Below, piece by piece: positions 15,813-21,026 of a DNA stretch of 21,026 nucleotides. The position numbers were made by a program, and so were the translations under genes. How positions within the stretch are numbered: position 1 is the first letter of the stretch; each line of letters begins with the position of its first letter. The notes under the pieces are model-generated. The model saw nothing but the letters and a program-made list of their open reading frames with translations. It did not search any database and was not told where the DNA came from. The DNA comes from CAZWDO01 sp964632485 [NCBI: uncultured bacterium] (lineage in GTDB: Bacteria; JAGOEH01), in the NCBI GenBank assembly GCA_964632485.1, contig CAZWDO010000005.1, positions 160,028 to 181,053 on the forward strand, written 5' to 3'.

Positions 15813-15983
15813 ATGAAGAGAGCTAAGCTTCCCTATATTACAGAATATCACCGAGTTATTCTTGACGATACCAACCTCCACTTTGACGAAAAATTCATGG
15901 AGGTCAATACAACCCTCGAAAAGTTATTAATAAAAGGTTCGCAGGCTTGTTTGACTTCGCTCACTGTTCTTTCGACCGTTTAA
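15813..15983 (+). CDS. Small protein (56 aa) translationally linked to the histidine kinase
   Basis: An ATG at 15813 lies three bases after the kinase stop. GGAG at 15801-15804, eight bases upstream, lies inside the end of the kinase gene. The frame encodes 56 residues beginning MKRAKLPYITEYHRVILDD and ending in TAA at 15983. The charged first 40 residues have the look of an N-terminal fragment (HRVILDDTNLHFDEKFMEV). The last 16 residues are Ser/Thr/Leu-rich and may be out-of-frame tail sequence. I recognise no family. It may be a small accessory protein of the kinase or the broken front end of a gene interrupted by the event that brought in the desaturase. The first 17-bp direct repeat begins five bases after its stop. 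Confidence 0.45.
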   Translation: MKRAKLPYITEYHRVILDDTNLHFDEKFMEVNTTLEKLLIKGSQACLTSLTVLSTV

Positions 15984-15987
15984 CCAA

Positions 15988-16004
15988 GTTTGTTAGATTG
16001 CTCG
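15988..16004 (+). repeat. Direct repeat, left copy, flanking the CrtI-like gene
   Basis: GTTTGTTAGATTGCTCG matches the right copy at 17579-17595 at 16 of 17 positions. It ends 32 bases before the desaturase start codon. Confidence 0.7.
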
Positions 16005-16036
16005 CTTAAAAAAAATTAGCGTATTGAGGAGAATTT

Positions 16037-17575
16037 ATGAACAAGATTAAAATTGCAATTATAGGCGCAGGCCCCGGAGGTCTTACTGCGGGTATGATAC
16101 TGCAGCGCCGTGGTTTTGACGTTACAATTTTTGAAAAATCTGACAAAGTCGGAGGCAGAAACTCACCTATAGAGATCAATGGATATACATTTGACACTGG
16201 CCCGACGTTCTTGATGATGTATTTCATACTACAGGAGATGTTTGAGGAAACCGGCAGGAAAGCCGAAGATTATTTTAAAGCGCACAAGCTCGACCCTATG
16301 TACAGACTGAAATTCTTTGAGAATGAGATACTAGTGACTGACAACCACAATAAGATGGAAATGGAAATATCTCGCGAGTTCCCTGGTGAAGAAAAAAAAT
16401 TCAAAGAGTACCTTAAAAATGAAGAAAAAAGGCTAAAGTACCTTTTCCCCTGCCTGCAGAAGCCCTATTCATCTATATTTGACATGCTGAAGAACCCCCT
16501 TCTTAAAGCGATGCCACACCTTGATATTAATAAAAACATCTATAATGTGATTAGCAAATACTTTCAAAGCGAAAATCTAAAATTTACATTTATGTTCCAA
16601 TCAAAATACCTCGGCATGTCCGCATGGGAGTGCCCAGCCGCTTTTGCAATGGTAGCTTTTATCGAACACAAATGGGGTATATACCATATAATCGGCGGGC
16701 TGAATAAAATTTCAGCGGCAATGGCGAAGGTATTTATGGAGGAGGGTGGAACACTGAAGCTTAACACACCTGTAAAGAGCCTTATAAACAAAGGAAGAAG
16801 TGTAAAAGGCGTAGAATTGGCAGACGGCTCTGCTATAGATGCTGATGAAGTAATTGTTAATGCTGATTTTTCTTATGCCGCCGTTTCACTGATGGAAAAA
16901 AAATACGTTAATAAGTATCAGCCCGAGAAACTGGCGAAGAGAAAATATTCCTGTTCCACTTTTATGCTTTATTTGGGTGTAAAAAAGAAATACAATTTTC
17001 CTCATCATAATGTTTTTTTCGCAAAAGACTACCGACGTAACGTCGATGATATTTTCACTCGACTTACGCTATCAGACCAAATATCTTTTTACATTCAGAA
17101 TGCTTCAATAGTTGATTCCACTCTCGCGCCGGAAGGAAAATCAGCCATCTATGTATTAGTGCCCGTCGCGAACCTTAAGGCGGACATTGACTGGAACAAG
17201 GAAAAGGATGCCTTTAAGAAAAGGGTGCTTGAAGAGATTGTAACGAGGACTGAAATGAAAGATTTGTTAGAAAATATAGAAGTTGAAAAAGTTTATACGC
17301 CCGAAACATGGCGAGACGAGCTGAACGTATATTACGGAGCAACATTTAACTTGGGACATAATCTCACCCAGATGCTATACTTAAGGCCGAGGAACAAATT
17401 TGAGTGTTTTAAAAATACATACCTGGTCGGTGGCGGAACACACCCGGGAAGCGGGCTACCTACTATTTATGAAAGCGGAAGAATAGCCGCCAATATGATA
17501 TGCGAAAAGTATGGAGTGCAATTTAAAAAACCGTCAAGCCTTGAAGACAAACTTTTGAAATCTGAAAAAGAATAG
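16037..17575 (+). CDS. CrtI-family FAD-dependent desaturase/oxidoreductase (phytoene desaturase-like)
   Basis: A 512-residue flavoprotein. The N-terminal dinucleotide-binding fold reads IAIIGAGPGGLTAGMIL (GxGxxG at 10-15), then TIFEKSDKVGGRN and FDTGPTFLM (to 60). The C-terminal FAD motif is YLVGGGTHPGSGLPTIYESG (462-481). These are the two signatures of the CrtI/CrtN family, and the length is typical. Members desaturate or isomerise carotenoids and squalene-like chains at the membrane. The substrate cannot be told here, because no phytoene or squalene synthase or cyclase gene is adjacent. GAGGAG six bases before the ATG supports the start. The gene is A+T-rich (20 G+C of 60 at 16861-16920) with many ATA and AGA codons, unlike the kinase beside it. 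It sits between 17-bp direct repeats, which suggests horizontal acquisition. A non-carotenoid retinol-saturase-like role is possible. Confidence 0.9.
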   Translation: MNKIKIAIIGAGPGGLTAGMILQRRGFDVTIFEKSDKVGGRNSPIEINGYTFDTGPTFLMMYFILQEMFEETGRKAEDYFKAHKLDPMYRLKFFENEILVTDNHNKMEMEISREFPGEEKKFKEYLKNEEKRLKYLFPCLQKPYSSIFDMLKNPLLKAMPHLDINKNIYNVISKYFQSENLKFTFMFQSKYLGMSAWECPAAFAMVAFIEHKWGIYHIIGGLNKISAAMAKVFMEEGGTLKLNTPVKSLINKGRSVKGVELADGSAIDADEVIVNADFSYAAVSLMEKKYVNKYQPEKLAKRKYSCSTFMLYLGVKKKYNFPHHNVFFAKDYRRNVDDIFTRLTLSDQISFYIQNASIVDSTLAPEGKSAIYVLVPVANLKADIDWNKEKDAFKKRVLEEIVTRTEMKDLLENIEVEKVYTPETWRDELNVYYGATFNLGHNLTQMLYLRPRNKFECFKNTYLVGGGTHPGSGLPTIYESGRIAANMICEKYGVQFKKPSSLEDKLLKSEKE

Positions 17576-17578
17576 TTG

Positions 17579-17595
17579 GTTTATTAGATTGCTCG
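17579..17595 (+). repeat. Direct repeat, right copy, flanking the CrtI-like gene
   Basis: GTTTATTAGATTGCTCG differs from the left copy (15988-16004) at one position. It begins three bases after the desaturase stop codon, so the two copies bracket that gene and its ribosome-binding site closely. Confidence 0.7.
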
Positions 17596-17668
17596 GAGTG
17601 TAAAAAGCAAGTGGACGCACACTGTAATTTTAACTATTCTAAATTGTAGTAAAATAAACACACAACTC

Positions 17669-17842
17669 ATGGCTTTAGCCCAATCCAGGAGGCGGTTGGT
17701 TTTCTTCCCCCTTTGTCCGGATTGTAAACAAAGAAGAGAAGCTGTATCCAGGTTCTCTATTCGGACAAGGAAAGAAGAAGGCAGACCCCGTGGGAAAAAA
17801 TACGGTTATTGGATTTATTGGGAAACCCCATACGGTAAATAA
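17669..17842 (+). CDS. Possible small basic CxxC protein (57 aa)
   Basis: An ATG at 17669 opens a 57-codon frame ending in TAA. It encodes a CPDC pair at 16-19, about 15 Lys/Arg residues, and an aromatic C-terminus (KKYGYWIYWETPYGK). Half of a zinc ribbon, or the end of an integrase/transposase-associated or DUF6788-like small protein, could look like this, but I cannot assign a family. No Shine-Dalgarno sequence precedes the ATG, and a nested hairpin lies within the frame. It may be a remnant or a chance ORF. Confidence 0.25.
   Translation: MALAQSRRRLVFFPLCPDCKQRREAVSRFSIRTRKEEGRPRGKKYGYWIYWETPYGK
17711..17770. other. Nested stem-loop in the intergenic gap
   Basis: CTTTGTCCG (17711-17719) pairs with CGGACAAGG (17762-17770), nine pairs including one G-T. 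Inside it AGAGAA (17735-17740) pairs with TTCTCT (17753-17758) around a 12-base loop. No T tract follows on either strand, so it is not a standard terminator. It could be a processed RNA end or chance. Confidence 0.3.
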
Positions 17843-17935
17843 ATTGAGCCAGTTAGTTAACTCACTCAATGGCAATAAGCTTTGATCAATATATGAGCCG
17901 GCGCGAGCTACCGGGAAAAGTATAGGAACTTTTAG

Positions 17936-19192
17936 CTATTTGTTGGCAAAGTTATTAAGTAAGGGAGCATAAGACTGCGCTAAAAGGCGGAATTGTTCAA
18001 AAAGTGAATCGGAAATAAAAATATCGCTGGGCGGATTCAGTTTCAGTGGGTTGATATAATTGCCATGGCGCCGGATACGGTAATCCAGATGAGCGCCGGT
18101 AGCCAATCCGGTAGCGCCGACATAGCCGATTTTTTCGCCCTGGGCAACTTTTACGCCACTGACAATTCCATCTTCAATCCGAGAAAGATGGCCATAAAGA
18201 GTTTCGTACCCATTCGCATGGCGAATCACCACGGCATTCCCATAATCTCCCATCCATCCCGACTGGATGATAACTCCCGCAGCGGTGCTCCAAACCGGAG
18301 TGCCGGCAGGAGCCGCGTAGTCAACACCCAGGTGCGGGCGAAAAATTTTCAATACGGGGTGAAAACGGTTGTACGTAAATCCCGATGAAATATGCCCGAA
18401 TTTCAGAGGGCTTTTCAAAAAAAAGCGTTCCAGGGAACGGCCTTCCAAATCATAATAATGCCAATTACCCTCTTCCTCGCTAAAAAAAGCCATCGCGGTA
18501 AAATTACGTTGGCGATTGCGGAAATTAGCAAATTTTATCTTTCCATAGCGCATAAACCGAGCGCCAAAATAATATTTTTCAACCAGGCAATTGAAACAGT
18601 CGCCCGACTGGATATCACTAAAGAAATCGATCTGGCAGCTATAAATATCCGCCAGCATGGAAGCTAATTCCGGATTTTCATTATTCGCAAGCAATATATT
18701 GTACAAATTATCCTCAATAGTTCCCGAAACAATCTCTTCCCGGCGCTCCAGAGGAGCTTGCCATTGCCAGCTATAAATTTGGTTATCACGAATTTTTTCA
18801 AAAATATGAGCAATGAAGGAAGATTTCTTTATAACTAACTTAGAAATCATAGATTCACTACTGAGAAAAATATAGATCGAGTCGCCCGGGCGAACCTGTT
18901 TAAAAGTTTCCACCGCATCCTCCAAGTCCAGGAAGCGGTGAATTTCTCCGGGTGTGGCGCCGGATTGCAGTAAAATATCATAAATAAATTCATTTTTTTT
19001 TATTTTATGTGAAACACATCTGGTATAATTATTGGGCCCCATGGCTTCATTGCTGATAGAGATGGTATTTTTCGCATTTAAAAGCGACAATTTCTGCTGA
19101 TTTGCCGTAAGAATATGATAGACAAAGGCTCCGATCACGAGTGAACTTATAAGGATCAATGGAATTGAATGCCTTCTATTAATTTTAATCAT
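17936..19192 (-). CDS. Membrane-anchored M23 family peptidoglycan metallopeptidase
   Basis: This 418-residue endopeptidase is similar in layout to MepM/YebA-type enzymes. Residues 9-27 are a transmembrane anchor. Residues about 60-110 resemble an OapA/LysM-like segment (SHKIKKNEFIYDILLQSGA, VRPGDSIYIF). The M23 domain spans about 265-385. Visible residues are HLGVD (His287, Asp291), YGHLS (His335), and TGLATGAHLDYRI with His368. The usual HxH is HLD here, so Asp370 replaces the second His, normally a zinc ligand. This variant is seen in some M23 families, and activity is uncertain. It should cut peptide cross-links in the periplasm. The ATG at 19192 overlaps the end of ftsB by eight bases and has AAGGAAGG upstream; the longer frame to 19291 would overlap ftsB by over 100 bases. 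It is the last gene of a coupled division/envelope operon. Confidence 0.9.
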   Translation of the reverse strand: MIKINRRHSIPLILISSLVIGAFVYHILTANQQKLSLLNAKNTISISNEAMGPNNYTRCVSHKIKKNEFIYDILLQSGATPGEIHRFLDLEDAVETFKQVRPGDSIYIFLSSESMISKLVIKKSSFIAHIFEKIRDNQIYSWQWQAPLERREEIVSGTIEDNLYNILLANNENPELASMLADIYSCQIDFFSDIQSGDCFNCLVEKYYFGARFMRYGKIKFANFRNRQRNFTAMAFFSEEEGNWHYYDLEGRSLERFFLKSPLKFGHISSGFTYNRFHPVLKIFRPHLGVDYAAPAGTPVWSTAAGVIIQSGWMGDYGNAVVIRHANGYETLYGHLSRIEDGIVSGVKVAQGEKIGYVGATGLATGAHLDYRIRRHGNYINPLKLNPPSDIFISDSLFEQFRLLAQSYAPLLNNFANK

Positions 19193-19604
19193 CGTCCTTC
19201 CTTTCTTTTTGCTTGAAGTTAACCGAATCTTTATCATAATAGCGATAGACTTTTTCATCTTTCCGAACCATGCCCAATTTTTCGCGGGCAATTTTTTCTA
19301 TATATTTAGGATCATAAATAAGGCGTTTTTCTTCCAATTGTAAACTATCGTATTGTTTTTTGAGTATTAGAAGGCTATCTTGCAAGTGGGAAATCTGTTG
19401 ATTAAGGCCGCGGCGTTTCAAACAACTGCTGTCGCCGCAAATCAGATTATAGATAATAATCAGGGATAGACTCCAAAAAACAATATTGATCCAGCGAAAG
19501 CGCATATTATCGGGAGCGCGTCCGGAAGAAACGGGAGAAGCAGAGTTTTGGGGATGTTTAAAAAACGCTGAAAATTTTTTGGAGCCGAATGGATTGGTTA
19601 CCAT
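19185..19604 (-). CDS. ftsB: FtsB/DivIC-type septum formation initiator
   Basis: A 139-residue bitopic protein. A cytoplasmic N-terminus of about 36 residues is longer than usual for FtsB. It is followed by a transmembrane helix (about 37-55) and a periplasmic coiled coil (about 62-95; LNQQISHLQDSLLILKK). The family signature DPKYIEKIAREKLGM is at 98-112. FtsB/DivIC joins FtsL and FtsQ in the divisome and activates septal wall synthesis. The ATG at 19604 shares its A with the TGA of the upstream gene (TGATG), and the 3' end overlaps the M23 gene by eight bases; both point to coupled translation. The TTG one codon upstream is a less likely start. Linkage to an M23 peptidase suggests coordinated septal wall synthesis and splitting, an inference from gene order. 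Confidence 0.9.
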   Translation of the reverse strand: MVTNPFGSKKFSAFFKHPQNSASPVSSGRAPDNMRFRWINIVFWSLSLIIIYNLICGDSSCLKRRGLNQQISHLQDSLLILKKQYDSLQLEEKRLIYDPKYIEKIAREKLGMVRKDEKVYRYYDKDSVNFKQKERKDDD

Positions 19605-20809
19605 CAATAGAAGCCCCGTCGGGTTCCCCAGGTTTCAAGGCCACTGAAAGATATTAAAAAGCGCCAGACGGTTTCCTGGACGCCGAAGGTATCAATGTTC
19701 CCCCGCCGGCCAAATTGGACAGCAAAATTTACAGCATGGAAATCGGATTTCATGGGTAAGGTAGCCCCCAGCGTAAGGCCGATTTCACGTAACGGATCAC
19801 CCGCGCTCGATTCGATGCCGATCGCTTGCCAATAAATACCGCCACGCCAACTGATTCTTTGTTTGTAAGTTGCTAAAAAATCGTAATTTCGGCTCCGTTC
19901 GATTCCCAAACCAATTTGCCAGAAATCGCTGGCGCGGTTCTGAATGTTGCTCTCGAAAACCAGCCCCTTGGTTGCGCCTTCATACTGGCCATCCATGGTT
20001 AATTGCCATTTAGGAGTTACCTTCCAAGTGATACCCACCCCGAAACGCTGGCCGAGATCAATCTTATTATCGCCGACTTCAATATCGCTTTCCAATGGAA
20101 TATCATTACTACGACTTACGGTTATTTCCTTTGCTGGAGAGTAGTATCCACCCAGCCAAATCGAGCTGTCAACAGGAACTGTGAAACTCAGCATCAGATT
20201 TTGTCCGCTAAAGCGCGATACATAATTGGCATAACCATCGCTGAAAAACGTATCGTTAAAATCGAACCGTTTATAGAGTTCGGAAGCGCCAAAATACCAT
20301 ACCAGACTGGTTGCCAGCAGATAGCGCTGTTTAATACGGAACGCTAAAAAAATATTACCCGATTGTAAACCGCCTTTTTTAGTCAATTCCGAATTAAAAG
20401 CAATGGTATCATTGGTAATAATCTGGTCGGTGATTCGAATCGAAAAATAGTTTTGATATAAATTCTGGTATTCCAATCCCAGTTTAAGGTATTTTTTAAG
20501 TGAAACAACAAATCGGAAACTGGGTAAATAATAATTAATATGCAATCCGGAACCCTGATTGTTTTTCAAAGTCAAATAGTCACCGGTTACCGCGACATAG
20601 ATGAGCGTTCTATCGGTCATTCCCGTCAATGATTGATTAAAAGGGTGCTGATTGTGAGGTGAAATCAGCGACAAACCGGTATTTCCCGCTCCCATGCCAT
20701 AGACGCCAGAGTGATTGGAGGGATCGCCCAGGGAATTAAGTGTAAAATAGGAACTCGCCTGTAGAGAACATAGAAAGAAAAAGAGTAAATAAAGAATCCG
20801 GTTAATCAT
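19604..20809 (-). CDS. Predicted outer-membrane beta-barrel protein
   Basis: A 401-residue exported protein with signal peptide MINRILYLLFFFLCSLQASS. After it, GVYGMGAGNTGLSLISPHN resembles the start of PorV/FadL-like barrels, where a glycine-rich segment leads into the first strands. The rest is alternating aromatic and polar strands (LHINYYLPSFRFVVSL, LMLSFTVPVDSSIWLGGYY, GVGITWKV), consistent with a 14- to 16-stranded barrel. No defined family is certain and the ligand is unknown; hydrophobic-compound transport as in FadL is one possibility. The ATG at 20809 has GAGGAG eight bases upstream and overlaps the preceding gene by eight bases. Its TGA overlaps the ftsB start. Coupling to ftsB is unusual and may link outer-membrane and septum functions, or merely share a promoter. 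Confidence 0.75.
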   Translation of the reverse strand: MINRILYLLFFFLCSLQASSYFTLNSLGDPSNHSGVYGMGAGNTGLSLISPHNQHPFNQSLTGMTDRTLIYVAVTGDYLTLKNNQGSGLHINYYLPSFRFVVSLKKYLKLGLEYQNLYQNYFSIRITDQIITNDTIAFNSELTKKGGLQSGNIFLAFRIKQRYLLATSLVWYFGASELYKRFDFNDTFFSDGYANYVSRFSGQNLMLSFTVPVDSSIWLGGYYSPAKEITVSRSNDIPLESDIEVGDNKIDLGQRFGVGITWKVTPKWQLTMDGQYEGATKGLVFESNIQNRASDFWQIGLGIERSRNYDFLATYKQRISWRGGIYWQAIGIESSAGDPLREIGLTLGATLPMKSDFHAVNFAVQFGRRGNIDTFGVQETVWRFLISFSGLETWGTRRGFY

Positions 20810-21026
20810 GTTGCGACTCCTCGGTCAAAGGCACTGAATAGTTAAGAATCAGACGGGGCAGCAAAGTGGAATCTAAGTTATCCTGGGCGCTGAGCTTAAG
20901 ATATCCCAGATGAGCTTCGCTATAGCTGTAGCGGACCAGGGCTCCCAGATTTTGAATACTGTCAGCCCAAGTCACCCATTGCTGCATCAATGTATTCAGC
21001 TTAAACTCAGCCAGTCCCCCACTATA
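20802..21026 (-). CDS. C-terminal part of an exported protein, possibly DNRLRE-like (5' end outside window)
   Basis: The frame is open to the right edge, giving the last 74 residues before a TAA at 20802. The tail reads LGYLKLSAQDNLDSTLLPRL then ILNYSVP. The pattern of a Ser/Asp-rich turn, LxPRLxxxY and a short end resembles the finish of DNRLRE-type beta-sandwich domains in secreted or lipoproteins of FCB bacteria. The match is short and tentative. It overlaps the start of the outer-membrane protein gene by eight bases, making it the upstream member of the same operon. Confidence 0.6.
   Translation of the reverse strand, partial: YSGGLAEFKLNTLMQQWVTWADSIQNLGALVRYSYSEAHLGYLKLSAQDNLDSTLLPRLILNYSVPLTEESQHD

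Larger units (their letters stand above)
17576..17935. other. Intergenic region downstream of the CrtI-like gene
   Basis: This 360-bp gap lies between the converging desaturase gene and M23 peptidase gene. It holds the right direct repeat (17579-17595), a possible 57-codon ORF (17669-17842) and a nested hairpin (17711-17770). No standard T-tract terminator was found for either converging gene. Confidence 0.6.

Noticed and set aside
17675-17875. 66-codon minus-strand ORF past the M23 gene
   Set aside because: There is no ribosome-binding site, the composition is odd and proline-rich, and it overlaps the hairpin. It is probably a shadow frame.
19193-19291. 33-residue N-terminal extension of the M23 peptidase
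   Set aside because: It would lie entirely within ftsB. The inner ATG follows AAGGAAGG and begins the membrane anchor.

Overview
The window looks like chromosomal DNA of a Gram-negative, didermic bacterium of the FCB superphylum. The best fit is a Calditrichota/KSB1-, Marinimicrobia- or Cloacimonadota-like lineage; the exact phylum is inferred, not proven. The indicators are a PorV/PorQ-family outer-membrane protein beside a large secreted protein with a type IX secretion (T9SS)-like C-terminal tail, a TonB-dependent receptor with a CarboxypepD_reg-like N-terminal domain, a DUF5916 outer-membrane protein, and clear AGGAG Shine-Dalgarno sites.

Layout. Positions 1-12659 are all minus strand: the N-terminal 796 codons of a DUF5916 protein that runs off the left edge; an S9 peptidase fused to a C-terminal FGE/SUMF1-like domain; a thioredoxin with its own promoter; a strong rho-independent terminator; then a three-gene operon (TonB-dependent receptor, T9SS-tail secreted protein, PorV/PorQ protein) that ends at that terminator. 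Positions 12660-13505 are a long regulatory gap. It holds a perfect inverted repeat, a minus-strand hairpin-plus-T-tract terminator with a possible structured RNA before it, two 15-bp tandem repeats, and a perfect-consensus sigma70 promoter (TTGACA-N17-TATAAT) pointing right.

Positions 13506-17575 are the only plus-strand block. It contains a G+C-rich hybrid histidine kinase, a coupled 56-codon small ORF, and an A+T-rich CrtI-family (phytoene desaturase-like) oxidoreductase. The CrtI-like gene sits between two near-identical 17-bp direct repeats. Strand, composition and the repeats make this block look like an insertion. After a 360-bp gap with a possible small CxxC ORF and a nested hairpin, positions 17936-21026 return to the minus strand. 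Four overlapping genes form one tightly coupled operon: the tail of a protein with a possible DNRLRE-like end, an outer-membrane beta-barrel protein, FtsB/DivIC, and a membrane-anchored M23 peptidoglycan peptidase.

Functionally, most of the window concerns the cell envelope: import, secretion, outer-membrane proteins, wall hydrolysis and division. A sensor kinase and a probable carotenoid- or lipid-type desaturase are inserted in the middle. No tRNA, rRNA, CRISPR array or transposase was recognised.
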